From Cladorrhinum sp. PSN259 (taxonomy: Eukaryota; Ascomycota; Sordariomycetes; Sordariales; Podosporaceae), in contig MU867133.1 of the NCBI GenBank assembly GCA_033725935.1, positions 1 through 64,000 of the forward strand: a stretch of DNA of 64,000 bases, given 5' to 3'. Positions 31,577 to 42,968 of this stretch are shown here, piece after piece. The position numbers were made by a program, and so were the translations under genes. Within the stretch, counting starts at the first letter, position 1. Every line of letters starts with the position of its first letter. Below the pieces are notes generated by a model, which saw nothing but the letters and a program-made list of their open reading frames with translations, did no database searches and was not told where the DNA came from.

Positions 31577-33667
31577 ATGGCAGCAAGGCTTGCAACACTC
31601 TGTTTGGCCGTCCTCGCCACCAAGGGACTCGCTGCCCCGCAGGATGCCAATACCAACGGCAACAATAACAGCAACAACAACAATCAGCAAGATGTTTACG
31701 ACTACATCGTTGTGGGTAGCGGACCAGGAGGTTCTCCGATTGCAGTGAACCTCGCCAAGGCAGGCTACTCTGTGTTGCTTCTCGAAGCCGGTGACGACCA
31801 GAGCGCCGACCCCTCGACCCAGATCATATCGGTCGGCGGAAATTCTCCCGCCAACAGGTGGGGTTTCTATGTCCGCCAGTATTCAGACGAGACCCAGCAG
31901 AAGAGGAACAACCACCTCACCTGGCGGAGAGCTGACGGCTCGCTCTGGGTTGGCAACGGAACAAATGCCCCAGCGGATGCCACCCCTGTTGGTGTTTACT
32001 ATCCCCGCGGAGCAACTCTTGGCGGGTCGTCCATCATCAATGCTGGCGTGGCGGTTCTGCCCAGCAAGGAGACGTGGGATTCGATCGGGAGGTTGACTGG
32101 TGATACCAGCTGGAGGTACGTTGCCAATTCTTTCAGGGACTCTAAAAAATGATTGAGCTGACCAGGTATTACCAGCGGCGACGCAATCCGGAGCATCTTC
32201 CAGCGCATTGAGGACAACCATTATGTCCCACCTGGCACGGCAGGACACGGCTTTGGCGGTTATCTGGACACCAACGGAAACGACGGAGCCATCTACAGTC
32301 GCAACCCCGGCATTCTTGAGGTGCTCAAATCGATGGTCTCCTCAATTGGCGGTAACCCAGCCAACGCCCTGACCGATGTGACCAGAGACATCAACAACGC
32401 CAGCCCGAATCGCGACGAATCCCAAGGTCTCTACGGCCTTCCTTACCACGCCAACGAGACTTGGGGTCGCTTCAGCGCTCGAACTCTCGTGCTCGACACA
32501 TTAGCAGCCAAGAAGCCCAACGGCTCCTCTCGGTACGCGCTCACCCTCAAACAGCAGAGCCTCGTGACCAAAGTCATCCTCCAACAGCGCGGCAACGGCA
32601 AGAAACCCCGCGCCAGAGGAGTCGAATACCTCGAAGGGCCGTCCCTCTACTCGGCCGACCCTCGACACAACCCTTCCAGCACAGGCGTCAAACGCACCGC
32701 CCGCGCCAAACGCGAGGTAATCCTGAGCGGAGGCGTCTTCAACACCCCGCAACTCCTCCAACTCTCGGGTATCGGCCCCCGCGCGGTCCTCGAATCAGTA
32801 AACGTGCCCGTAGTGGTCGATCTCCCCGGCGTGGGCCGCAACCTGCAAGACAACCAGGAATTCCCCGTCGTAGGCGTCGCAAAGAACGAACAGCCCTTTG
32901 TCGAGATCCCCGTGCCAGGAGACCCGGTCTGCAACTTTGGCATCCCTCCGGACCCTTGCATCGACGCGTTCAGACTGGGACAAGGCCCTTACTCGCGCGC
33001 AGCCAGCAATACGAACGCGTTTCTACTCAAAACGAATTACACGGTCGACGGCGACCACGATATTTTGGTCTTCGGCCTGGCCAATTTTGCTTTCAGGGGG
33101 TACTGGGATTTCGCGGCCAACGTTACGATCCCGGCTGACCCGCTGGGCGTGTTTGGACTGTCGGTCGTCAAGATTAATCCGCAGAACAAGGCCGGCACGG
33201 TGAAGCTGAGGAGCAGCAACCCGCAGGACACGCCGTTGATTAACTTTGAGATGTTTGGTGATGCTGCCGGGGCGGAGACGGACCTGAATGCCATGGCTGA
33301 GGCGGTTGCGTGGGGTAGGAGGGTGTACGCCGGTGTTGCCGGGCCGGATCTGGGACCGATGCGCACGCTTGAGCCGCCCTGCAGCAGCGGGAGTGGAAGT
33401 GCGTGTCTCGCGGGGGATAAGCAGTGGGCAAAGGATCAGTCGTTTGGACATCACGCCACGAGTACGGCGGCGATTGGGCCCGATTCGGATCCCTTGGCGG
33501 TTTTGGACAGCAAGTTCAGGGTGAGAGGCGTGGCGGGGTTGAGGGTGGTGGATGGGAGCGCGTTTCCCAGGACTCCGGGGGCGTTTCCGGTTATTTCGAC
33601 CTTTTTGATCAGCGAGAAGGCTTCCGCGGATGTGCTGGATGATGCGAGCCGTGGTGTTGTGTTTTAG
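31577..33667 (+). CDS. Secreted GMC (AA3-type) FAD oxidoreductase
   Basis: Exons 31577-32115 and 32176-33667 encode 676 residues. The acceptor at 32175 (TTACCAG) is chosen over the nearer CCAG at 32165 because only it restores the family sequence GDTSW-S-GDAIRSIFQRIEDN. Signal peptide residues 1-20, an Asn-rich linker (NGNNNSNNNN), then YDYIVVGSGPGGSPIAVNLA (FAD-binding Gly motif), LLLEAGDDQS, PRGATLGGSSIINAGV (GMC signature 1) and GVFNTPQLLQLSGIGP (signature 2). The C-terminal block has the catalytic His in FGHHATSTAAIGPDSDP and VVDGSAFPRTPGAFPV. These enzymes oxidise alcohols or sugars, reducing oxygen or quinones, and can supply peroxide or electrons in biomass decay; the exact substrate is not readable. 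It resembles choline-dehydrogenase-like/aryl-alcohol-oxidase-like members. A relic paralogue lies at 25484-25714. Confidence 0.93.
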
Positions 33668-34404
33668 TCTTTTTCTTTTACCAGTCTGCAATGTAGCAAT
33701 TTGAATTTAATGTTGACCGTCTATTCCCTTGTGCAAACGCGGACATATTTAAGGACTGGCTGTAAGCTCGAATGTGTTGTTTGGTTATCCAAGTTTTCTC
33801 TTCTCGTCTAGAATATTAGATGTGGTTTAATACAGCCGTCACCACAGCCAGAGTTTGCACTCAGGTTATGAAGATGGACGGCTTGCCAAATGGCAACACT
33901 CTCGAGGACAATGAGGGGAAAAGAAGAGAAAAGGATTTGGCACAAATAGACTTTAGTCACTCTTCCTTAGTCTCGCGGACTGATCGAGTCAATTCCACTG
34001 CAGTCACGTATTTGGTTCCGTTCCTTCCAGTCTCCGACGTTCGGCTTTCCGGACGACCGACCAATTTCCCGCCAGCCGGAAGCGGAACGAAACTTTGATT
34101 TGTGCCCTCTTTTCTCTCTTTCATCGCACCAACGCCCCGGACGGAAACAAAACCTACCATCTACTCGACATGCTTCGCTCGCTGTCTTCGAGTTTTAGAA
34201 TCTCAGGCAGCAGCACCAGCAGCACCAGCAGCAGTGCTTCCTCCTCACCCTGCCCTTCGAACGAACCCCCGATATTCAGCTCCCAATTTGAGGTCAACTC
34301 GTTGGTATCTTCTAGAAGATTTCACCAGCAAAGAAACCGAACGAACGTGTCCTCCTCGTCCAGCTCAAGGTCCAGCTGAAGACGGCACTCGAATTGACGT
34401 CTAA
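33668..34404. other. Intergenic or 5' part of an uncertain gene
   Basis: The interval 34095-34404 has overlapping open frames, one Ser-rich (MLRSLSSSFRISGSSTSS from 34170) and one Pro/Ala-rich, and may hold 5' exons of the ORF that follows. I could not join them with convincing splice sites. Confidence 0.3.
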
Positions 34405-35142
34405 ACAAGAACACGCGAGCTGGGCGACGTATGGCAAACTAAGCAGCAGTTGAGCGAAGGATGGACCCTAGAATACAAGGGGACATTTGCGTCCCATAGC
34501 GTATCAGTCTCTCAATTTCCCGCCTTTCCCACCATTGTCGAGTTGCCGTTTGTTGGGGTTGTGGGATTTCAAAAATACAAATGCGGTAAGGAAGATAGGA
34601 AGAGGATCAACAAGGCAAGGGAGATGCACGCAAGGAAAATCCACGAGTGGAGGAAGAACACGGAAGAAGCTATCATCAAGAAGTACGTGGTTAAAAAGAA
34701 CGAGATACTGAGGGGGGAGGTGACGGACTCCGTGACGGTGCTGGGATGGCGGCTGAACGGGAGCGGGGTTGAGGTTGGGGGACGGGTGCCCTTTTTTGAG
34801 GATGGGTTCAGCGTTGTTGGAGCTGGAAGACGAACAGCAGGATTCGGAATGTTTGTCGCTGGCGACTTCAAGGGTCATTATCTCGTCTCCGTCCAAGCTG
34901 GCCCAGAAGTGGCTAGGGTATCATCAGGAAAAGAAGAAGTTGAAGAAGAAGCGGATGGATTTGAATTGTTTTCACTAATCTCTACCGTACACGAGATTGG
35001 AAACCTACCGGCGCACTGGGATCGGCTCTGTCGGGCGTACTTGGGTAGGTGTGCTTTGGGGCTTGGCGACGTGGTGATGCCATTGGTTTGGATGATCTTG
35101 TCTGTCTTTTGCCAGTATCGCCTTCTTAAAGTAACGTTCTAG
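34405..35142 (+). CDS. Unassigned ORF with basic helical segment
   Basis: An open frame of 245 codons after a TAA at 34402-34404; there is no ATG before 34624, so a 5' exon is expected. Third codon positions are mostly G or C across 34560-34800, as in real genes here. The readable part contains a basic segment KEDRKRINKAREMHARKIHEW, KKYVVKKNEILRGEVTDSV, a Gly/Val-rich middle and a hydrophobic C-terminus (VVMPLVWMILSVFCQYRLL) that could be a membrane helix or simply lie past the true end. I do not recognise the family. The minus-strand ORF 34504-34896 is taken as its shadow. Confidence 0.35.
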   Translation, partial: TRTRELGDVWQTKQQLSEGWTLEYKGTFASHSVSVSQFPAFPTIVELPFVGVVGFQKYKCGKEDRKRINKAREMHARKIHEWRKNTEEAIIKKYVVKKNEILRGEVTDSVTVLGWRLNGSGVEVGGRVPFFEDGFSVVGAGRRTAGFGMFVAGDFKGHYLVSVQAGPEVARVSSGKEEVEEEADGFELFSLISTVHEIGNLPAHWDRLCRAYLGRCALGLGDVVMPLVWMILSVFCQYRLLKVTF

Positions 35143-35214
35143 AAAGGTTGATGGGGCAGTCCGTCGGCAATTTTGCCTACATTGAATGTGGCGTCCAATC
35201 CGACTCAGTCCGGA

Positions 35215-35220
35215 TATAAA
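35215..35220 (+). promoter_or_regulatory. TATA-like element before the SMP-30-like gene
   Basis: GGATATAAAG, about 160 bp upstream of the ATG at 35379. Confidence 0.35.
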
Positions 35221-35378
35221 GATCGAATTTATGCAAGGATATGTTGAATGAACCCCTCACGGTCGGGTTCCTTTGAAAAGGGGGCAGGATCAGCATTCCC
35301 CACATACTTGTAGTTCCAGGTTCCCGGTACCTGGGTGCTGGTCGATTTGTCCTCAGTATCTCCACACCTTGCTTCAAG

Positions 35379-36810
35379 ATGGCATCCCTTCGTTTGATCA
35401 CCCTGGCCTTTGCTGTGTTGGACGGTGTATCTGCATCATCTGGCAACACCAAACGAGCTATTCCCGCTCTGGCCCAAGTCATTGATCAGAAGAGCTTCAA
35501 TGTCCTGCCCTCAGTTCCGACTGCTGAAGAATACAACGCAAGCAGTGTAAGATTCCCCCAGGCTCCAAAGAACTTGCTCTTCCTACTGACATGCAACCTG
35601 AGCTCAGTCTCCGTGGACACCCCTGAACTTGACCACCGCAGAATTGAGTGACAAGCCATTCCACATATATGACCCCGAATTCCTCGACATTATTGGCCCC
35701 AACCCGACCTTCACCATAGTTGCCGAAACACCCAAGGATCCCATCTTTCACGAAGCCGTAGTCTGGCACAAAGCCACCGATGAAGCGTTTTTCGTCCAAA
35801 ATGCAGGCAATCCCGACGCTGGGACTGGTCTCAACAAGTCCGCCGCGATCTACAAGATCTCACTCAAGGAAGCGGACGCCGTCAAGAAACTGCGGAACGC
35901 GGTAGGGAAGGTTGAGGTTGTGCACGTTCCCTCTACCCCTGAGATTCCGAACCCAAATGGTAAGTCAATTCCTTTTTGCCTCTCCGTCAAGAATCGTAGT
36001 TTGACAATAAAAAAGGAGGAACACAATACAAGTCCCAAATCCTCTACGCAGCCGAAGGCCGCGGCGCCAACATCCCGCCCGCGCTAGTCGTCATGAACCC
36101 CCTCCCGCCGTACAACACGACAACTCTCCTCAATAACTTTTTCGGGAGGCAGTTCAACTCGATCAACGACCTAGCCATAAACCCCAAGAACCTCGACATA
36201 TACTTTACCGACCCCACCTACGGAGAATCCAACAACTTCCGTCCCGCTCCCGGGATGCAAAACCAGGTGTGGAGGTACAACGATCGGACGGGCGCGGTAA
36301 CAGTTGCTGCCGATGGGTTTGTCATGCCTAACGGTTTGTTTTTTTCTTTTTCCTTCCCTCCACTTTCTCATAAATTCGGGCCATCCTGACGTTATATATG
36401 TGTATACAGGCATCGCATTCTCCCCCTCGGGTAAGCACGTCTACATCAGCGACACGGGAATCTGGCACCACGGCCTCGAACTGTCCAACCCGTCTTCCAT
36501 CTACCGCTACGACGTGAACCAGGCGGACGGGACCCTCGAGAACCGCAAGACTTTTGCTTTTGTGGATACTAATATCCCCGACGGGGTGCACACGGACAGC
36601 AAGGGGAACGTGTACGCCGGAGCGGGGGACGGGGTGTACGTGTGGAACGAGAGCGGCAAGTTGATTGGTAAAATCTGGACGGGAAGAACTGCGGCCAATT
36701 TTCAGTTTGTTGGCGGAGGGGGGAGGATGGTTATTTGCGGGGAGACGAGGCTTTACTATGTCACGATGCAGGGAGGGGCCGAGGGGTGGTTTGTTGATGG
36801 GTATTTGTGA
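35379..36810 (+). CDS. Secreted SMP-30/gluconolactonase/LRE-like protein
   Basis: Four exons, 35379-35546, 35608-35959, 36016-36333 and 36410-36810, encode 412 residues. A signal peptide MASLRLITLAFAVLDGVSAS opens the protein. The body is a six-bladed beta-propeller of the SMP-30/gluconolactonase superfamily: HEAVVWHKATDEAFFVQNAG, FNSINDLAINPKNLDIYFTD (the metal-ligand Asn/Asp of the propeller), MPNGIAFSPSGKHVYISDTG, IPDGVHTDSKGNVYAGAGDG and VYVWNESGKLIGKIW. Family enzymes hydrolyse sugar lactones with a bound divalent metal; a secreted lactonase could act on the cellobionolactone and aldonolactones made by cellobiose dehydrogenase and C1-oxidising LPMOs in this window, but that link is inference. 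Introns are 56-76 bp with clean phase; the third has a GTTTGT donor. Confidence 0.9.
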
Positions 36811-38835
36811 TGTTTTATGTAGGTTTGTTACTTGAGGTGGTCAGCATGTAAAACAATGAGATAGGGGACCACGAAATTGCTTTATTTTCGGTGAAACGTA
36901 TAACCTCTCAGGGTGTAACTGTACAAGTATATTAGGGCATGGTTTTCAGCTCCAAAACGAAGAGTTCGCTCTATTTCTTCTTCTTCTTTTTCTTGTCTCT
37001 CTCTGCCAATAAGGGCGCCCAGTGGGAGACCATTTTGGATATCAGAGAAAAGCTGGAGGACTATCGTATGTCGAGTCAATGTTGCCAGGGGTTGAACGGC
37101 AGGCCTACTACTACCCTGACCACCAGATAATAGAAGAAGCAGTGTTTCGCTATCGGCAGATGCTAGCCCTCACAAGCCCCTCCCCCCGTCAGCTCAATTC
37201 ACTTCATGGGTGGATGAGAATTTTGCTACAACACAATTATTAGGTACAGCGAGAACGGTGTTTACAGGATCCTGAAACTGTTTGCCGCGGTCATTGCATG
37301 TCTCATCCCTGTATGTAGCGGCCATTATGGACTTCGCTCTCAATTTTATAACAACCATGAACAGATTGACTACCATCCGAACAGAAATGCAGGACAAACA
37401 GCATCGGGTTTCGTAAATGGCTGCAGCGTCTCCTTGCTTTTCATAGATTCCAGGGCCAGGACGGCATCGGTTAAGAAACGAGCTGTCTGAGACAAGGACG
37501 CAGCGGATTTGATCTGCAATTTGGTTGCAAGAACTGCTTCACAGAGAGTTGAGCAGCAAATTTCTGAGGGTGACTCTGACCGTCTGTTTATACCTATTCG
37601 CTTAACCAAGGTTTACTACTCCGGGTGGGTTCGAAGGACAAAGTCAGATTCGCCTTGGGGCGCGGTCGGTGGGTAAGTTCACCGTCGAATGTTTTTTCTT
37701 TCTCCTTTGCAATCATCACTTCGGCAAGCATGAAGAATATCTTCAGTGCACTTGGTACTACCACATGGGCCAAGTTCTTTACTTACTACCTGTAGACTCA
37801 CTTACCAGTAGACTCATGACTGTGGACATTTATTCTCAAAGCCCCGGCCCCTTCATACTATTTCCGTAATCGCAACATTTCTGGAAATCACAAACAAACA
37901 AAGAACTTTGTTCCCAATGACGGCTCCGCAACAAACGACTAGTAACCAACAAAATCCGCCAGCTCCTCCTCCGGCGCACTGACAAAAGGTGAATGGATGG
38001 AAAGGTCAAGACAGAAATTTGGTAGATTTAAGCATCATGTTTGATTTGGACTGGGGCAACAATTTTAAATTAAATGTACAGTTTCTACTTGGATTCGTGA
38101 AAAGCAACCTTGTCCTGATTGAGTGCACAGAAACGGAGTTTGGTCAAGAATAATAATCCTTCCCGGTGGGGGCTATAAAAGTATGCATAACAAACATACA
38201 GTAGTAGCAGATCTGAAGCAGACATGCAGATCAGGAGGGTATGTTGGTAGCCGGGGCCGCATACCTACCTTAGTGAGTCCGGGTTGGCGGTAACCTTTCG
38301 GTCAGGGATGATTCAAGTTCTTATTGGTTTTTCTCATGTTTTACTGGACTACGCCCCTTCCTACCTCCCCAGCCCGGGTCCTGCAGGACTAGTCCTGTTT
38401 GTTCGCTGTCAGATAGTGCTTACCTCCCCATTCAATCAACTGCCGGTAATCTAAATTATTAGCTTTTTTTATATATAAAAAAGTATCAAGAAACATGGGA
38501 AGTGGTCCTCGCTACCAAGCACGTGAGAGATATACACCCGTCAAGAGTCTTGGTTTAGGTGGGACGCACGGATGGATTCGGATAGTTATGCCCCTATCCT
38601 GCTTGCCCTTTTGTTTCGTGATAAACGGTAGAGTTAGGCAGGGGCTTTGGCTGCGGCACATGGCAAGTGCGTCATGCCAACAGCCCAATAATTGTCCTTT
38701 AGTGTAGTATGACAAGAAGAGGGCTGGAAAAATCCCGAGAGCAGGGATTTTCTTGAGAATAAATTGATGAAGAAATGTTTCCCCGATCCACTCCAAGAAT
38801 ATTCAGGGTATGATCCTTCATCATCACTGTTAGCA
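36811..38835. other. Intergenic, 2.0 kb
   Basis: No recognisable gene. Pyrimidine-rich tract near 36970-37000; minus ORF 37370-37609 and plus ORF 38495-38707 have no motif. A T/A-rich TTTTTTTATATATAAAAAA palindrome-like stretch is at about 38464-38481. Confidence 0.4.
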
Positions 38836-40159
38836 ATGGCAGGAGAAGGTGTTCAATCACCGCCAACGCCCGAGCTCTCACCAGAGCTCCTGCGACTTGA
38901 TCATGGTCCCAAGTTGATCCGCATCCTCACGGCGATGACAATCATAGTCACTATTACTGTGCTTCTTCGGGTCGTCACGAGAATTAAACGGCGTGTCCCC
39001 CTTGGATTGGACGATTGGCTCATTCTTTCGGCTCTGGTATGCAGTAATGTTTACTTTTTTGGAGAGAGGGAGAAAAGGGGAAGCTCAACAACTGACCCTT
39101 TCTTGTTCACAGCTGCCCACATGGGGAATGTATATCGTCGCAGTGCTACTGGTCAAACTCGGTGGGCTCGGTAAACCACTTGCAGTCAACATGGCCATCG
39201 ACCCAAACCGCATCATGGTCTACCACAAGGTTCTCTTCGCAGGCGAACTCATCTACGCAACTGCTCTTGCCCTGACAAAACTCAGCGTCTTGGCCATGTA
39301 CAGGCGTTGCTTCCCCACAAAAATTATGAAGGTTGGGTGGTTCGGTCTCGGAGGCATCACGGTGGCCTGGTGGCTCGCCGTGTGTATCAGTACAATCTTC
39401 CAGTGCACGCCGGTACGGAAAGTCTTCGATCCAGCACGAGTGCAAGGCCACTGCATCGACATCATCCAGTCCTTCCTCGGCAACAGCATTCCAAACATCC
39501 TCACGGATGTCGTGATCTTCTTTCTTCCCACATACGAGGTGTTGAAGCTGCACATTCCTCGCCACCAGCGTGTCGCCCTGGCCGCAGTCTTTCTCCTTGG
39601 TGCGGGTGTCATCTTCGGCAGCTCATATCGTCTGCACGTAACCATAGTGCTAGCCAGGAAGGGTCCCACGGCAGACCTGACGGTCGTTATGTGTGAGCCC
39701 ATGCTCTGGGCGGTTCTGGAGCCGCAACTGGCCGTCATTTGTGCCTCTCTGCCTACTCTGCGGCCGCTACTCACTACAGCCCTCAATTCAAAGGTACTGG
39801 CGCCTGTTCGGTCTTGGTTTCCCAGAAGGGACAACACTTATGGGTTATCTCCATTTGCTGGGAATGCAACAATCAGCGGTACTCCTATGAGAATTGGTCG
39901 TGGGTCTTCAGTGGCTGCGAAGACAGGAGGGGCCAGCATAGAGATAATACCGTCAAGCGTTTCGTCGCAACAGAGGTTTAACCTTGGGGACCCCGAAGCC
40001 GGGTTTGTTTCCAGTGGTTATGGCACTGAAAGCAGGGTAACTGTGGGAAAGTCGGGGTCTGAGTCGGGTCACAGTAATGAGTTTCCGCTCGAGTCGATTG
40101 CTGTCAAGACGGTGATTGACTGGCGCGAGACGAAACACCCGAGAGATCTCCAAGGCTAG
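38836..40159 (+). CDS. Seven-helix rhodopsin-like membrane protein (PTH11/SAT4-like)
   Basis: Exons 38836-39036 and 39113-40159 encode 415 residues. Seven hydrophobic segments are seen: LIRILTAMTIIVTITVLLRV, DDWLILSAL|LPTWGMYIVAVLL (across the intron), VLFAGELIYATALALTKLSV, GGITVAWWLAVCISTIF, SIPNILTDVVIFFLPTYEVL, VALAAVFLLGAGVIFGSSYR and MLWAVLEPQLAVICASLPTL. Landmarks of the fungal rhodopsin-like domain are present: LGLDDW after TM1, TKLSVLAMYRRCF after TM3, FQCTPV before TM5, DVVIFFLP and EPQLAVICASLPTLRPL. The C-terminal 110 residues are a Ser/Gly-rich cytoplasmic tail. The family includes PTH11-like receptors for surface or host cues; no N-terminal CFEM domain is present here. Ligand unknown. 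An in-frame start upstream of 38836 lacks an ATG before 38767. Confidence 0.88.
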
Positions 40160-40182
40160 GAGGATTGTAGCGCAAGTTCTTT

Positions 40183-40200
40183 TATATATATATATATATA
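40183..40200. repeat. (TA)9 microsatellite
   Basis: Nine perfect TA units just 3' of the membrane-protein stop codon. Confidence 0.8.
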
Positions 40201-40933
40201 AAAGACTATATCGTTTGGTACCCAGATCCTGGACGAATAATGAGGTCAGCTCCTCGGTATTCGTTCATCAAATTTCATATTAATAATATTACTCGGAGAC
40301 AATGGTGCCTTTGCATTTTTCGTTCATTTTTCATATCATCCTTCTCCAACATTCTGGAGTGATTCATACTTGGTACTAGCGGATAGGCCTCTGAGCCACA
40401 TTTAGACGGTCCATTGCGGGACAGGTATGGGCAGTCTGGCCTCTGGGGCTCATATGGCAGACTCCAGAACTCAAATTGGTAGTCTGAGGTTGCCGGCCGG
40501 TATTATTAAAGGAAACAGAACAAAGTTTTCTGGAGGACGGCAAGGAAGTGACTCGGAGGGGCTGTTGGTTCCTGGAGTGAGATTACAGTAAGTTCCTTCC
40601 TCAATCCGAGACCTTAGAATTCAACGCAACACAACCTGGGAAAGAGCGACTGGACCTTTTGCATGCAGCTGGGTGACCTCCAGTTATCCCGGTGAGGGGT
40701 CCTTTAAAGCATCCCTGCAGGTTATTGGGTGTACTGATGAAGCCTGGAGCTGGTGAGACACCTAATGCAGTGAGCCACAGAATGGTGACAGATATATAAA
40801 GCCTGTATATGTATATATATACACTCTCGAAGTAGAAAGATAAAATAAAAATATGGATTACAAAAGACAGTTCTTTTTCGAACTGACTCAAGAGTCAGAA
40901 AATAGCTCACAACACTTGATTTTTTTTTTTTCA
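40201..40933. other. Intergenic between convergent genes
   Basis: AT-rich 3' flanks; a T-run at 40920-40931 lies just 3' of the minus-strand gene. No gene seen. Confidence 0.4.
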
Positions 40934-41831
40934 TCACGCCACAATCTTGGCCCAAACAGTCGCGGCACCCTGCTTGTTCTCAATCTTGCTCATGGTCCCG
41001 TTCTTCAAGAAACAGTTGCCGTCCCACGCCTTCTTGGCCGAACTGATCGGCGCCCAGAACTGCACCCCAACGCACTGCTGCGGCCTCGAAAACCAGTTGT
41101 ACATTGCGCACGCCCGCATGCAGTCGTCAAAGGAGTAGGCCATTATGTTCACGATGTCGAAGCCCGCGTTGTCCATGCCGCAGTTCATCTGGAAACTAGT
41201 CACCGGCTTGCCAAGGGGTCCCTCGAGTTTGACTGTCGGGGATGGGTTGACGGGTGATGGGCAGTCGAGGGCGAGGACGGTCGGGAGGCCGGTGCTCGCC
41301 GCCTGGGTTACTGTGACCACGCTCGCCGACGGGTTGAATGTCTGGGTCGGACCGGTCGTTGTTGAACCGGTGGGTGCGCTTGATGATTCCAGTGTGCCGT
41401 TGTTTGCGCCCAAGGCGGTTCTGTGCACGGGAATCAGCATCGTCAGGAAAACCAACGGGACATGGATTTTGGAAAGAGGAGATAATATAAACTTACGAGT
41501 TTGAGTCTTTCTCCCCATCTTTCTTCATTCCCAACCCCAGACCCAGTCCAAGCGCCAATGCCAACGCCAGTATGGCTATTATCACCGACAAGATGAATGT
41601 TGTTTTTCGTAGACCTAATATCTTGCGTTCTCCTTCTTCCGGACTTGGTGGTGGAGGGTGGTTATAAGGAATATAAGCCCCGGGTTGATACTTGCTGGGT
41701 GGTGATTGTGGGGTCGCCGATGACCATGATGGTGTTTCGACTGTATTAGTTTGAGGGACGTATATTTTGCCGTCCTGATATGGCGGACTGGGCAGGTAGA
41801 TCTTGCCCTCGTTTTGTGAGTGTATATCCAT
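40934..41831 (-). CDS. Single-pass membrane protein with extracellular PAN/apple-like Cys domain
   Basis: Exons 41831-41497 and 41420-40934 encode 273 residues. Residues 1-75 are a Pro/Tyr-rich cytoplasmic head (KIYLPSPPYQDGKIYVPQTN, YIPYNHPPPPSPEEGE). Then comes a single transmembrane helix (TFILSVIIAILALALALGLG, about residues 80-105) ending in Gly repeats and MKKDGEKD. Exon 2 encodes a Ser/Thr/Pro-rich stalk with sequons and a C-terminal Cys module: NCGMDNAGFDIVNIMAYSFD, DCMRACAMYNWFSRPQQCVG, VQFW, GNCFLKNG. The Cys-x3-C order with DCMxAC and C-x-G-V-x-F is the PAN/apple-type fold used for carbohydrate or protein binding. The arrangement (disordered head, TM, stalk, PAN-like) recurs in filamentous fungi and suggests a wall sensor, but no ligand is known. 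Confidence 0.82.
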
Positions 41832-42567
41832 CTTGAAAAACAGTGCGCACTGGAGAGAGAGCGGGAGAGAGAAAGAAAGGACGATTACACGCGTGTGTTT
41901 TGGGGTAAAATGGGATACAGGATGCTAAGTAGCATCCCTCATCCTTCCAGTCTGCATCCGAACATCTCGTTGTCCAGGTTCAGGGGTAGCTCGGACCCTG
42001 GCAGAGTTACACACAAGGCTTTGAGAGACAGGGGTGCGAAATCCGAGGGATGCATGCATGGTTCCTTTTCCCGGCCTTCTTACGGGCGAAATGGCAGATT
42101 GATTGGTTCACCAACAAAGGATTGAGTGGGGGGGCATTTGGGTCTTGCAAATCACAACCCGACCACACAATCATGCTGACCAAACCATCTGTCTCATCTC
42201 ATTTCGTCGTCGCACAAATGAGCCCTAGACTACAAGTCTTTGTGGGCAATCGTTGTCCAAGGCGAAGGAAGCGCGTTACGTATGCACGTTGGTGGCGATC
42301 AACTGGCTGATGTCCAACCGCGATGGAAGACGCTTTTCCGCTTCTAGACTCGATACTCGAACCGATCCCACTCTGTGCCTCTTTTTTCGCTAATGCCGCT
42401 TTCCGCGCTAAGCGACCAATCCTGTTGCAAACTTTTTTGTGCCTGCCGACAGACCAAATCCCGGCTTACGTTATCGAGGTTATCCAACCCATCACATCAC
42501 GCTCGAATAAGTCGGAATCGCATCACTCCCGCCAAGCTACGATGGGTGTCAACACTCATACAAAAAA
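41832..42567. other. Intergenic
   Basis: GA-rich repeat (GAGAGAGCGGGAGAGAGAAAG) just upstream of the membrane-protein start; otherwise nothing recognised before the tRNA gene. Confidence 0.4.
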
Positions 42568-42664
42568 TCTTCCGTAGTATAGTGGTTAGTATATGAGCTT
42601 GTCAATTTCCAACCTGGAACAAAAACAAACGCTCGGGACCCGGGTTCAATTCCCGGCGGGAGAG
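42568..42664 (+). tRNA. tRNA-Asp (GTC) with a 25 nt intron
   Basis: The acceptor stem TCTTCCG pairs with CGGGAGA (one G-U), the discriminator is G (42664). The D arm AGTATAGTGGTTAGTA and A box are typical of fungal tRNA-Asp. The anticodon stem TGAGC/GCTCG closes the loop TTGTCAC once the intron 42605-42629 is removed one base 3' of the anticodon (between positions 37 and 38), the standard place for nuclear tRNA introns. The T arm is CCGGG-TTCAATT-CCCGG. The anticodon GTC at 42601-42603 reads Asp codons. A T-rich run follows at about 42675, suitable for pol III termination. Confidence 0.93.
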
Positions 42665-42968
42665 TCAACCACAAATATTTTATTTCTTTTATTTTTGTTT
42701 TTAAACCAACTAGTGTTTTATGTTCAATTTTTTGGTTCGAATTTTCTCCATCTTGACTTCACATGCCCAATAAGAATCATTTGGCTATTTAGATTACAAA
42801 TCAAATTGTCATGGCTTTTATGAACCTGGGAAATCCACTCATGATTGTTTCCCTATCTGTACTCCACATTTTCCCGAGTACCTAAAAAGTCAGGGGTAAG
42901 AAAGGGGGCATGTAAACAAAGACAGAATCATCTCATCCAAAAGATTTATCTCCATGAAACATCCCACA
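42665..42968. other. tRNA 3' flank
   Basis: T-rich sequence (pol III terminator candidates) then nothing recognised up to the stop codon of the esterase gene. Confidence 0.4.

Noticed and set aside
32116..32165. Shorter intron of the GMC gene ending at CCAG 32165
   Set aside because: It shifts the frame and gives YYQRRRNPEH then a stop; the acceptor at 32175 restores the conserved SWSGDAIRSIFQRIEDN region.
33023..33691. 222-codon minus-strand Arg/Pro-rich ORF
   Set aside because: Shadow of the GMC oxidoreductase; no domain, and the sense frame carries the family signatures.
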